From Mitsuaria sp. 7 (GTDB taxonomy: Bacteria > Pseudomonadota > Gammaproteobacteria > Burkholderiales > Burkholderiaceae_C), in assembly GCF_001653795.1 (NCBI RefSeq), contig NZ_CP011514.1:1682998-1746997 (forward strand): DNA of 64,000 nt, in the 5' to 3' direction. The position numbers and the translations under genes were made by a program. Positions 16,255 through 24,270 of this stretch are shown one piece after another; the stretch's first letter is position 1, and the number at the start of each line of letters is the position of its first letter. Below the pieces are notes generated by a model. That model ran no database searches and was not told where the DNA came from. It saw only the letters and a program-made list of their open reading frames with translations.

Positions 16255-17027
16255 CACGACTTCTATCGCGCCGCCGTCTGCTCGGCGGCGCAGTGACGGG
16301 CCTGGGCGCACTCGCGCTGTCCGGGTGCGACCGCCTGGTCACGAGCCCCGGCGTGGACGCCGTGGTGCGAAACACTGAACACCTCACCCAGGGCGCCCAG
16401 CGCCTCTTCCTGGAGCGGGGCAGGCTGGCGACCGAATTCACTGAAGCGGACCTCTCACCGGTGTTCCGCGCCAACGGGACGAGCATGCCCGACTCCGAGG
16501 AGTACGCGCAGCTCCTCAGCGGCAAGTTCGCGGACTGGCGACTGCGGGTCGACGGCCTGGTGCAACGTCCGCTGTCGCTGTCGCTGGAAGACCTCATGGG
16601 TCTGCCGTCACGCACGCAGATCACGCGGCACGACTGTGTCGAGGGATGGAGCGCGATCGCCAAGTGGCAGGGCGTGCAGCTCAGCCGGGTCCTGGATGCG
16701 GCACGCCTGTCGCCCGGCGCCCGGTATGTCGTCCTGCACTGCGCCGATGAACTCGAACAGACATTGGACGGCAGCGGGCGCTACTACGAGAGCATCGACC
16801 TGATCGACGCGTGGCACCCGCAGACGATCCTGGCCTACGCGATGAACGATCGACGACTGCCCGTGGCGCATGGCGCGCCGCTGCGGCTCCGGGTCGAACG
16901 GCACCTTGGCTACAAGCACGCGAAGTACCTGATGCGTCTCGAGGTGGTGTCCAGCTTCACCCACCTCTGGGGCGGCAAGGGCGGCTACTGGGAAGACCGC
17001 GGCTACGAGTGGTACGCCGGCATCTGA
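16251..17027 (+). CDS. Molybdopterin-dependent oxidoreductase (MsrP/sulfite-oxidase fold)
   Basis: 258 residues. The N-terminus SRRRLLGGAVTGLGALALSGC combines a twin-arginine-like start with a lipobox, so it may be exported folded by Tat and lipid-anchored. The oxidoreductase-molybdopterin core has Cys129 in RHDCVEGWS, the expected molybdenum ligand, and the cofactor-binding GAPLRLRVERHLGYKHAKYL near the end. There is no dimerisation domain, as in YedY/MsrP. Coupled to the upstream cytochrome b. The MsrP family reduces methionine sulfoxide in periplasmic proteins; that substrate is plausible here but not proven. Confidence 0.82.
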   Translation: MTRLLSRRRLLGGAVTGLGALALSGCDRLVTSPGVDAVVRNTEHLTQGAQRLFLERGRLATEFTEADLSPVFRANGTSMPDSEEYAQLLSGKFADWRLRVDGLVQRPLSLSLEDLMGLPSRTQITRHDCVEGWSAIAKWQGVQLSRVLDAARLSPGARYVVLHCADELEQTLDGSGRYYESIDLIDAWHPQTILAYAMNDRRLPVAHGAPLRLRVERHLGYKHAKYLMRLEVVSSFTHLWGGKGGYWEDRGYEWYAGI

Positions 17028-17062
17028 TCAACAACGGGATCAACAACGGAACTCACCTCATC

Positions 17063-17641
17063 ATGTCCAAGCACACCGACACCGCCGTCCTCCAGCAGGA
17101 CCAATGGCTCAAGCGCTACTACTTTGCGCGGGCGCTCTTCTCCATGCTCTGGGTCGCCGCCGCGTTCCTGGTCGGCACCCGGTCGGCGGTCATCGCCGCT
17201 GCGCTGCTGGTCCTCTACCCGGCATGGGACGCGGCCGCGAACTGGGTCGACGCCAACGCCAGCGGAGGCTTGCAGGCCAACCGCACGCAGCGCATCAACG
17301 TGTGGGCGAGCGGCCTCACGACCATCGCCGTGTGCCTGGCGCTGACGGCAGGAATGAATGCCGTCCTCGGCATCTTCGGCCTCTGGGCCATCGCCTCCGG
17401 CCTGCTGCAACTCGGCACGGCGCTGCGTCGCTGGAAGTCGCAGGGGGCGCAGTGGGTCATGGTCCTGAGCGGCGCCCAGTCCGCGCTGGCCGGTGGCTTC
17501 TTCATCGCCCAGTCGCAGATGCCGACCACGCCGTCGATCGCCAACGTCGCCGGCTACGCAGGCGTCGGTGCCGTGTATTTCGCCATCTCCGGCGTGTGGC
17601 TCCTGGTGCGCCAGATGCGGCGCAGGCAGGCCGCGACCTGA
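17063..17641 (+). CDS. Small polytopic membrane protein (DUF308/HdeD-like)
   Basis: 192 residues with about six membrane helices in pairs (ALFSMLWVAAAFLVG, AVIAAALLVLYPAWDAAANW, LTTIAVCLALTAGMNAVLGI, IASGLLQLGTALRRWK, SALAGGFFIAQ, YFAISGVWLLVRQMRRR). The arrangement resembles the DUF308/HdeD group, associated with acid or envelope stress. It lies 35 bases after the molybdoenzyme, preceded by a short direct repeat (ATCAACAACGG twice at 17027-17049) and only a weak ribosome site. Function unknown; it probably belongs to the same stress operon. Confidence 0.7.
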   Translation: MSKHTDTAVLQQDQWLKRYYFARALFSMLWVAAAFLVGTRSAVIAAALLVLYPAWDAAANWVDANASGGLQANRTQRINVWASGLTTIAVCLALTAGMNAVLGIFGLWAIASGLLQLGTALRRWKSQGAQWVMVLSGAQSALAGGFFIAQSQMPTTPSIANVAGYAGVGAVYFAISGVWLLVRQMRRRQAAT

Positions 17642-17674
17642 GAGCCTGCCATCCGCCGCTTCATCCCCGCCGCT

Positions 17675-18292
17675 TCATCCCCGCCGGTTCGCTTCGATCG
17701 AGGCGGCGGCGATGCGCGCGACGGCGTGCAGCACGTCGGCCGTCGCACCGTCCCGGGCTTGGACCGACATGCCCAGCATGACGCTGGCGATGTACCAGGC
17801 CCAGTGGTCGCAATCGAAGCCGGCGGACATCTGGCCCTCCTGCACGCCGCGCTTCAGGCGGGCAGAGATCCTCGCCACGCTGTCGGTGCGCAGCTGCCGC
17901 GCGTAGGCCGACAGGGACGGCTCGGCCACCTCGGCGGCGGCGGTCGCGATCATGCAGCCCGGCGTGCCGGTGGTGCGCGCGAAGTTGACTGCCGCCTCGT
18001 CCAGGAAACGGATGACCGCCCGGATGGCGTCGGACTCCGCCTCCAGCGCGCGGGCGCCGAATCCGCCGACGGTCCTGCTGTAGTAGTCCAGCGCCTCGCG
18101 GAAGAGGGCCTCCTTGGACCCGAAGGCCGCATAGAGGCTCTGCACCGAGATGCCCATGGCGCCCGCCAGCAGCGGCACCGAGGCGCCCTCGTACCCGGCC
18201 GACCAAAAGGCCTGCATCGCGTGCTCCAGCACCGCTTCCCGATTGAACGCACGGGGTCGCCCCCGACCTCGTTTAATTTCCACATCAGTCAT
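17675..18292 (-). CDS. TetR-family transcriptional regulator
   Basis: 205 residues with the N-terminal helix-turn-helix GRGRPRAFNREAVLEHAMQAFW...VQSLYAAFGSKEALF and a TetR_C-like effector domain with TPGCMI. It is the same broad subgroup as the repressor at 540-1154. It is divergent from an HSL-type hydrolase gene and the 60-base gap contains a dyad, so it likely represses that hydrolase and itself. The ATG at 18292 is the one that gives the family start; the frame is open further upstream across the hydrolase promoter without a better start. Confidence 0.85.
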   Translation of the reverse strand: MTDVEIKRGRGRPRAFNREAVLEHAMQAFWSAGYEGASVPLLAGAMGISVQSLYAAFGSKEALFREALDYYSRTVGGFGARALEAESDAIRAVIRFLDEAAVNFARTTGTPGCMIATAAAEVAEPSLSAYARQLRTDSVARISARLKRGVQEGQMSAGFDCDHWAWYIASVMLGMSVQARDGATADVLHAVARIAAASIEANRRG

Positions 18293-18303
18293 TGCGAAAA
18301 TTC

Positions 18304-18340
18304 TAGCACGGGCATATATTAGAACGCTCATTGTGCTAAT
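18304..18340. promoter_or_regulatory. Dyads in the TetR/hydrolase divergent promoter
   Basis: TAGCAC (18304-18309) pairs with GTGCTA (18333-18338), and ATTAG (18318-18322) with CTAAT (18336-18340). The AT-rich core GCATATATTAGAA also provides -10-like elements. One of these is probably the TetR operator; it differs from the ACTAGT motif used elsewhere. Confidence 0.45.
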
Positions 18341-18352
18341 TGGAGGACTGTC

Positions 18353-19327
18353 TTGAACCCCTCGTACCTCGTCTCGCCCGGCCAATCGCTCAGCGAGTTC
18401 TTCCGCCCCGACGCCATCTCCGCCGACACCCGCGCGGTGAACGAGAAGCTGGCCGGTTTCCTGGCCACCCTGCAGGCGCCCGCGGATCTGGCGGGCCTGC
18501 GCGACGCCTATGTCCGTGGGGGCCTCGGCCTCCCGGCGTCGCCGAAGTCGCCGTCTGCGACGACCATGACCATCGCCGGGCCCGCAGGACCCGTCGAGCT
18601 TCGCATCCTGGTGCCGGAAGTCGTCCGGGGCGTGTATCTGCACCTCCATGGCGGCGGCTGGATGCTCGGCAGCAACGACACCTGGGATGAACCGCTGGAG
18701 ATGTTCGGACGGGAGGCCGGCCTGGTGTCCGTCAGCGTCAACTATCGGCTCGCACCGGAGCATGTCTTCCCGGCCGCGGTCGACGATGGCGTGGCGGCGG
18801 CGTCCTGGCTGATCGAGCATGCGCAGCGCCTGTTCGGTTCGTCCTGGCTCGCCATCGGCGGTGAATCGGCGGGCGCGAACCTGGCGGCGTTGACGCTGCT
18901 GCGGCTGCGCGACGAGGGGCGCAGCCAGGCCTTCCGCGCGGCCAACCTGCTGTTCGGGTGCTTCGACCTGTCGCAGACCCCGAGCGTGCGAAAGGGACTG
19001 GATTCACCGCTGGTCAATCGCGACGCGATGGCCCATTTCGCCTCGGCCTTCGCGGGCACGCGCGAGCTGCAGGATCCGGCCCTCTCCCCGTTGTATGCCG
19101 ATCTGTCCGATCTGCCGCCGGCGCTGTTCACCGTCGGCACGATGGATCTGCTGCTCGACGACAGCCTCTTCATGCACAGCCGGTGGCAGGCCGCCGGCAA
19201 CGAGGCCCGACTGGCGATCTATCCCGGCGGCATCCATGGTTTCAACTCCCTCGGCGGGGCACTTGCGGATGCGGCCAATCTGGGCATGGCGCACTTCCTG
19301 GCGCGGGTGCGCGAAGAAGACCGCTGA
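18353..19327 (+). CDS. HSL-type (family IV) alpha/beta hydrolase, probable esterase
   Basis: 324 residues, no signal peptide. The oxyanion motif HLHGGGW, nucleophile GGESAGANL, Asp in VGTMDLLLDD and His in GGIHGF are all present, as in hormone-sensitive-lipase-like carboxylesterases acting on short acyl esters. It starts at a TTG with GGAGGA eight bases upstream, a strong site that decides this start. A divergent TetR regulator sits next to it. Substrate unknown. Confidence 0.87.
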   Translation: MNPSYLVSPGQSLSEFFRPDAISADTRAVNEKLAGFLATLQAPADLAGLRDAYVRGGLGLPASPKSPSATTMTIAGPAGPVELRILVPEVVRGVYLHLHGGGWMLGSNDTWDEPLEMFGREAGLVSVSVNYRLAPEHVFPAAVDDGVAAASWLIEHAQRLFGSSWLAIGGESAGANLAALTLLRLRDEGRSQAFRAANLLFGCFDLSQTPSVRKGLDSPLVNRDAMAHFASAFAGTRELQDPALSPLYADLSDLPPALFTVGTMDLLLDDSLFMHSRWQAAGNEARLAIYPGGIHGFNSLGGALADAANLGMAHFLARVREEDR

Positions 19328-19432
19328 AGCAGCAGCCCCCTTTCGAGCCCCTGTCGAGCCCCCTTTCGTCAACGCGCGAGGGGGCATTGCCAGCCATCGA
19401 TCAACCGCCACCCCGTACTCAAGCAGTCAAGA

Positions 19433-19906
19433 ATGAAAATGCAACACGCCATCCATGCCTCGAATGCCGTCCTCCTCGGGTGGCTGCTGGGCGCGCCACT
19501 CGCTCAGGCGGCCGACCACGGCAATCATTCGGCGAGCCGCCCCGAAGCCGTTGCGGCCAGTGCCGACAAGGACAAGGCACCGGTGCCGAAGCTCACGCTG
19601 CTTGCCCCGGATCCGGAGATCCTGAAAGGCGGCTATGTCTATCTGCCGTTCCGCGTCGATCACATGACGCTGCTGCCGATGTACACCGAGATCAACGGCG
19701 AGGAGCTGCTGCAGCTCAAGCCGAAGGTCGGGCATCTGCACGTCGGCGTCGACGACACGCCGTGGGTCTGGATCCATGCGCTGAACGATCCGATCTATTT
19801 CGGCCCATTGCCCCCGGGCGCCCACAAGGTCAAGGTCGAGATCGTGGACTCGGCGCATCAGGTGATCGATATCAAGACCATCCACTTCGTCATTCCGAAG
19901 CCCTGA
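19433..19906 (+). CDS. Exported DUF6130-like protein
   Basis: 157 residues with a signal peptide (through PLAQA-AD, residue 27). The mature part is a single beta-rich domain with VGHLHVGVDDTPWVWIHALNDPIYFGPLPPG; the clustered His and Asp suggest metal or small-ligand binding, but no enzyme motif is evident. The family is known mainly as DUF6130. It starts at one of two close ATGs (19433 or 19439). The 105-base gap upstream shows no clear promoter. A retropepsin-like gene follows on the same strand. Confidence 0.7.
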   Translation: MKMQHAIHASNAVLLGWLLGAPLAQAADHGNHSASRPEAVAASADKDKAPVPKLTLLAPDPEILKGGYVYLPFRVDHMTLLPMYTEINGEELLQLKPKVGHLHVGVDDTPWVWIHALNDPIYFGPLPPGAHKVKVEIVDSAHQVIDIKTIHFVIPKP

Positions 19907-19967
19907 CATTCCCGACGCGCCGCATCCATTCAACGCTGCGCGTCGAATCCCTTGCCATCTGGTAGTC

Positions 19968-21335
19968 ATGAACATTCATTCCATCACCACGTCATTCCTT
20001 CCCCGTCTGAGTTCGACCCTTGGCGGCGTGATCGCGGGAGCCGCGATCGCAACGCTGACGGGCGTGAGCCTGCCCGCGGCCGCCGCAATGGCCGCAACGA
20101 CCGCAACGACCGCAGATCAGGGCGACCTGGTGGCACGAGCCGAATCGGCGCTCGACGCGTGGCGCATGGACGAGGTCGGCGCCATGCTTCCCCGTCTGCC
20201 GGATACCGTCGGCGGCCACTACGTGCGAGGCATTGCCGCGAACCGCGCCAACGACATCGCCACCTCCAAGCGGGAGCTCCTGCGTGCACTGCCGGCGCTT
20301 GAACGGGAGCCTTCGGAGCGAACGGTCAAGGCGCTGCTGGCGCTCGCGGATGACTATCGGAAGACCTCGGCCTATGCGGACCAGGCGAAGACGCTGCGCC
20401 TGGCCGTGGCGCGTTACGCCGACCAGATGAAGCCGGGGGAACTGGCGGGCGTCAAGACCGATCTGGCATTGGCCAGCGCGCTTGGCACCTCGCCGCCGCA
20501 GACCGTGAGCCTGTCCGGCGAGTCGCGCCTGCCGATCCGCCGGAATCCTTTGGGAACCTTGGACGTGGATGCGGTTGCCAACGGCGTCAGCGCGGCCTGG
20601 ATGCTCGACTCGGGCGCCAACTACTCGATCGTCAGCGAGAGCTTCGCCAAGCGTCTCGGACTCGATGTCACGGGCGACATCGGCGGCGTCGGCAGCAGCA
20701 CCGAGATCAAGGTCGACAGCAAGGTGGCCGTCGTGAAGGAGATCCGCCTGGGGAGCGCCACGCTTCACAACGTGGTGGTGCTGGTGGTCAGCGACGACCA
20801 TCTGCTCATTCAACTGCCGACGGGGACACACCAGATCTCCGCCGCACTGGGGTATCCCGTCTTCCAGGCTTTGGGCCGGGTCAGTTTCCATGGCGACAAG
20901 GCCATCTCCATCGGGGCTACATCGCCTGCGGGCAAGGAGGGCGCCCGTCTCTACATGAATGAACTGACGCCCGTGGTCCTGCTGGGCAACGATGGCACGA
21001 TGATGCCGTTCTCCCTCGATACAGGCGCCAACGCCACGGACTTCTCCCATACCTACTGGATGAAGGTGAAGGACCGCGCCGCCGACTGGCCGCGCAAGCA
21101 GAGCCATGCCGCCGGCCTGGGGGGAGAAATGGCCCGTGAGACGGCGGTACTGCCCGAGTGGCGGACCTTCGTCGGCTCCCACGCGGTCGTGCTCAGGAAC
21201 GTGGACGTGGACACGCAGCCCAAGCCGGGCGATGACGCGCAGCCCATGTTCGGCAACCTCGGGCAGGACCTGTGGCGCGACGCCTCCGGCTTCACGCTCG
21301 ATTTCAGGGCCATGCGTTTCCGGATCGACAAGTGA
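19968..21335 (+). CDS. Exported protein with two retropepsin-like aspartic protease domains
   Basis: 455 residues. A long signal/anchor region (about 1-42) is followed by a helical, TPR-like segment (about 50-170), then two retropepsin-like repeats. The first has the catalytic signature AWMLDSGANYSIV and the second PFSLDTGANATDF, each with a following hydrophobic-Gly strand (VVLVVSDDHLLIQL; FGNLGQDLW). Retroviral-type proteases work as dimers, so one chain with two D(S/T)GA motifs could form its own active site, pepsin-style. A periplasmic location is inferred. No substrate is suggested by neighbours. Confidence 0.75.
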   Translation: MNIHSITTSFLPRLSSTLGGVIAGAAIATLTGVSLPAAAAMAATTATTADQGDLVARAESALDAWRMDEVGAMLPRLPDTVGGHYVRGIAANRANDIATSKRELLRALPALEREPSERTVKALLALADDYRKTSAYADQAKTLRLAVARYADQMKPGELAGVKTDLALASALGTSPPQTVSLSGESRLPIRRNPLGTLDVDAVANGVSAAWMLDSGANYSIVSESFAKRLGLDVTGDIGGVGSSTEIKVDSKVAVVKEIRLGSATLHNVVVLVVSDDHLLIQLPTGTHQISAALGYPVFQALGRVSFHGDKAISIGATSPAGKEGARLYMNELTPVVLLGNDGTMMPFSLDTGANATDFSHTYWMKVKDRAADWPRKQSHAAGLGGEMARETAVLPEWRTFVGSHAVVLRNVDVDTQPKPGDDAQPMFGNLGQDLWRDASGFTLDFRAMRFRIDK

Positions 21336-21363
21336 TGTCTTTCTCGGCCGGCGTGCGGTGGCC

Positions 21364-23490
21364 TCAGAACAGGTAGAGCGCGCTCAAGGTCCAGCTACGC
21401 GTCTGTCCGGGCGTGATCCAGCGTGCCACATGCAGGTGGCTCGACGCGTAGTAACGCTTGTCGAAGAGATTGCGCACTGACAGCTGCCACTGCAGTTCAT
21501 CCTTGCCGCTCATTCGCATCGCCCAGCTCTGCGCCAGATCCACGCGGGCATAGCCGGGAAGCACCGTGGTGTTGGCCTCGTCCGCGAAGCGCCGTCCTTG
21601 AACCGAAAGGCCGCCGGAGGTCTTCCACGCGTCGTTCCACGCGTACTGGGCCCACAGGTTGGCCGTCTGTCGAGCGACGTTGGGGACGCGCTTGCCCCCA
21701 TAGACCGCGTTGTAGCCGTAGGCGGCATCGGTGTAGGCGGCGCTGGCGCTGACTCGCCACCGGTCGGTCCATTGGCCGGTCAACGAAGCCTCCACGCCTT
21801 GCGATCGCGCCTTGCCCGCCACGTTGAAATCGAAGTTGTCTGCCGTGCTCAAGTCCGAAGAGATCAGGTTCGATTGGTCCAGCCGATAGACGGCGACATC
21901 GGTGCTGAGCCGGCCGCCGTTCCAGAGCGACTTCCAGCCCAGTTCCATCTGCGACGACTGTCTGCTGGGCAAGGACTGGTTGGTGGAGGACGCCACCTGA
22001 TTGGGCGCAATGCCGGTGGCGACGTTGGCGTAGACGGTGTGTCGATCGCCGAACCGGCGGAGGACCGCGAGCTTTGGAGACCCATGCGATTCGCTGATCG
22101 CCTGGACACCGGCGGCGCCGTAGAGGAAGCGTTGACGGTCCAGCCGCACGCCGGCGACGAGACTCCAGTCCCCGAGGTCGATCTGGTCTTGAAGCGACAC
22201 CCCGGCCGCACGCAGGTTCTGCGTGGTGAGGCTTCGCGACGTCGTGACGCCAGCACCCGGCGCGGTCACCAGCCCGTAGACCGGGTCGTACACGTTGATG
22301 GGCGCGCCGGTCGATTGCGGCAGCGACAGCGTCGGCTGGTCCAAGATCTCGCGATAGAGATCCAGTCCCAGATACAGCTGGTGCTCCACACCGGCGATCG
22401 CATGGCGACTGTTGACGGATGCGCTGCCTGAGTCGATGCGCCGCGTGGTCCCGGGCTCCCAGCTCGTCACCCGTCCCCAGGTGCCGGCGGGTCGACTCGG
22501 CAACGGTGCGCCGGCGAGGACATGCCTGATCGACGTGGACTCCGCCTCGAGGTGGGTGACATCAAGGGCCAGGCGCGTGGTGGGTGTCCATGCGACGTCA
22601 CCGTGCAGATCGATGATGCGGTTGCGCGTGGAGGAGTCTCCGAACGGCTCGCTCAGTTGCCGGTCCGGTGGGACCGCCACGGGTCGCCCATTCAGGGCGG
22701 GGAGTCCGTAGTCGGGCCGGTAGACCTGGTCCGTCGCTTCGATGCCGGCGCGAAGGTGGTAGCGCTCGCCGTCGTGCTTGGCGATGCCGAGCTTGATCCC
22801 GTCCAGGCGGTCGGGCACATGTCGCCATTCACTGGCATTCGAGCGCGTCACGGTGACGCGTGCCGCGAGTTGCCTGTCAGCAGAAAGCAGCCGGTTCATG
22901 TCGAACGACACCTCCTGTTGTCGATCGCTCCCACCGCTCAACAACAGCGAACCGAAATTGCTGAACTCCGGCTGGAGGGTGCGGATGTTCACCGTCCCAC
23001 CCGGCTCGCTGCGAACCCCGACGGCGGCGCCTGGGCCACGAAGCACGTCGACGCTCTCCACGAACGCTGGCGTGTAGGGGTAGTTGGACAGCCGGACGCC
23101 ATCGCGCAGGATGCGATTCGAGCCGGTGCCGCTGTCGGCGACGGCGCCTCGCAGGATGAAGAACTGGGTGTGTGAGCCGTTGAAGCCGGAGTCCGCCTGT
23201 GCGCCAGGCACGTTGCGCAGGGCCTCTTGCAGCGAAGTCACGACCTGATCGCGCAGCAGTTCGGCGCCGATACGGCTGACGGAAAACGGCGTCTCCAACG
23301 CGGTGGTGTTGTTGCCGAGTGCCAGGCCGCTGGCTGAGGTCGCGGAGCGTGGGCTGGAGATCCTCACTTCGGGCAATGCCGTGGGGACGGCGTCCGAGTG
23401 GTCGTGCGCTGAATCCTGCTGAGCGTGCAGAGGGAGCGAATGAACCAGCAAAGGCCAGAGCAGGGCGCTCCAGAGGAGATGAGATGTCAT
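21364..23490 (-). CDS. TonB-dependent outer-membrane receptor, siderophore/metal type
   Basis: 708 residues with a signal peptide (to about residue 23, LHAQQ). The plug domain (about 55-170) has ETPFSVSRIGAELLRDQ, FILRGAVADS and VLRGPGAAVG..EPGGTVNI; the 22-strand barrel ends in the expected terminal aromatic (LSALYLF). The N-terminus carries a His/Asp-rich stretch (DSAHDHSD). Such receptors bring metal chelates, heme or other large solutes across the outer membrane with TonB energy. A DUF2946 gene precedes it on the same strand, the arrangement seen beside copper-linked OprC receptors, so copper is a possible substrate (inference). Confidence 0.87.
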   Translation of the reverse strand: MTSHLLWSALLWPLLVHSLPLHAQQDSAHDHSDAVPTALPEVRISSPRSATSASGLALGNNTTALETPFSVSRIGAELLRDQVVTSLQEALRNVPGAQADSGFNGSHTQFFILRGAVADSGTGSNRILRDGVRLSNYPYTPAFVESVDVLRGPGAAVGVRSEPGGTVNIRTLQPEFSNFGSLLLSGGSDRQQEVSFDMNRLLSADRQLAARVTVTRSNASEWRHVPDRLDGIKLGIAKHDGERYHLRAGIEATDQVYRPDYGLPALNGRPVAVPPDRQLSEPFGDSSTRNRIIDLHGDVAWTPTTRLALDVTHLEAESTSIRHVLAGAPLPSRPAGTWGRVTSWEPGTTRRIDSGSASVNSRHAIAGVEHQLYLGLDLYREILDQPTLSLPQSTGAPINVYDPVYGLVTAPGAGVTTSRSLTTQNLRAAGVSLQDQIDLGDWSLVAGVRLDRQRFLYGAAGVQAISESHGSPKLAVLRRFGDRHTVYANVATGIAPNQVASSTNQSLPSRQSSQMELGWKSLWNGGRLSTDVAVYRLDQSNLISSDLSTADNFDFNVAGKARSQGVEASLTGQWTDRWRVSASAAYTDAAYGYNAVYGGKRVPNVARQTANLWAQYAWNDAWKTSGGLSVQGRRFADEANTTVLPGYARVDLAQSWAMRMSGKDELQWQLSVRNLFDKRYYASSHLHVARWITPGQTRSWTLSALYLF

Positions 23491-23573
23491 GGAATGAATC
23501 GCCGAATGGAAGACGAGATCGACACGAGCCGAAAGCCGGGCTCAGTCGAAGCTTCGAAGAGACAGGGGCACGC

Positions 23574-23601
23574 GCGAGGCAGTGGTCGTCCACTGCCTCG
23601 C
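23574..23601 (-). terminator. Perfect 12-base-pair hairpin between DUF2946 and the TonB receptor gene
   Basis: GCGAGGCAGTGG and CCACTGCCTCGC are fully complementary around a 4-base loop. It lies in the 208-base gap, on the transcript between two minus-strand genes. A second, weaker stem (GAGCC/GGCTC near 23529-23546) follows. There is no U-run, so it may be a leader structure of the receptor mRNA or an intrinsic pause/terminator. Confidence 0.5.
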
Positions 23602-23698
23602 ATCGGAACCATCGAAGGACGTAGGCGTCGCCGAAGTGGTGCAGGGCGCCAGGCGCCGCGTCTTCACAGACCGCGGGCCGGGCCTTGCTTCGCGACGA

Positions 23699-24103
23699 TC
23701 AGGCGGCGTGAGGGGGGCCGCGAGCGAGCGATGGCGCCCAGACGAAAAGCGTCCGCGGCGCGACGAAGAAGAGACGGGGCCGCTCGAAGGTCAACGCGTC
23801 AGGCGGCGCCCACTGCAAGGCGGCCGGAGGCAGTGCCGGCGTGCCGTGGTGGATGGCGCAATACGGGCAGTCCATCGAGGACGTCTTGAACCCCGGTGCG
23901 CCATCGGTGGGATCGGACGCGTCGGCCGCATCGATGACCACGAACCTGGAGCCGGTGGCGCTGCAGATCTCCGCATAGGTGACGCCCTTGCGGGCCACCA
24001 TGGCATGCGACAGCGACGGCATGAGCGCCGCGAACATGATCGTGAAACTCACGAGCCATGCCCAGCGTCTGACCGATGTCCGCAAGACTTGCATCGAGGG
24101 CAT
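23699..24103 (-). CDS. DUF2946 protein, metal-linked
   Basis: 134 residues with a membrane/signal helix (WAWLVSFTIMFAALMPSLSHA) and the hallmark MDCPYCAIHH motif, two Cys and two His able to bind copper or a similar metal. DUF2946 genes commonly accompany copper transport and TonB receptors. I start at the ATG at 24103; another lies at 24094 and the frame is open further upstream without a ribosome site. It heads the unit with the TonB receptor gene. Confidence 0.75.
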   Translation of the reverse strand: MPSMQVLRTSVRRWAWLVSFTIMFAALMPSLSHAMVARKGVTYAEICSATGSRFVVIDAADASDPTDGAPGFKTSSMDCPYCAIHHGTPALPPAALQWAPPDALTFERPRLFFVAPRTLFVWAPSLARGPPHAA

Positions 24104-24163
24104 TCTAGAAAGAAGGCATGCGTTCTGCGCGCCGCTGCTGCACCTTCCGCAAGATTTCAAACT

Positions 24164-24208
24164 TGTAATGCGAATGTGGCTTTGGCGTGGGGGATCGATT
24201 CCTACAGT
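24164..24208 (+). promoter_or_regulatory. Promoter of the 24.27-kb hydrolase, same design as at 14445
   Basis: Half-sites TGTAAT (24164-24169) and TGTGGC (24175-24180) begin 11 bases apart; 17 bases later is ATTCCTACAGT (24198-24208). Half-site spacing, gap and the 11-base element are identical to the promoter at 14445-14489, while the half-sites themselves are weaker. Control by the OmpR-family regulator at 13692 is the simplest explanation. Confidence 0.5.
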
Positions 24209-24270
24209 GCATTCCCAGCAGACGACGAAACGCGCTGCAGAACCCGACCAACGACTCAAAGGAAATTGCA

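Noticed and set aside
23491..23698. Cobalamin riboswitch before the TonB receptor
   Set aside because: No B12-box-like conserved string could be found in the minus-strand leader; only simple hairpins are visible.
24166..24176. TAATGCGAATG considered as half of a Fur box before the DUF2946/TonB unit
   Set aside because: No second half with the right spacing; the bases are better explained as half-sites of the promoter serving the hydrolase at 24271.
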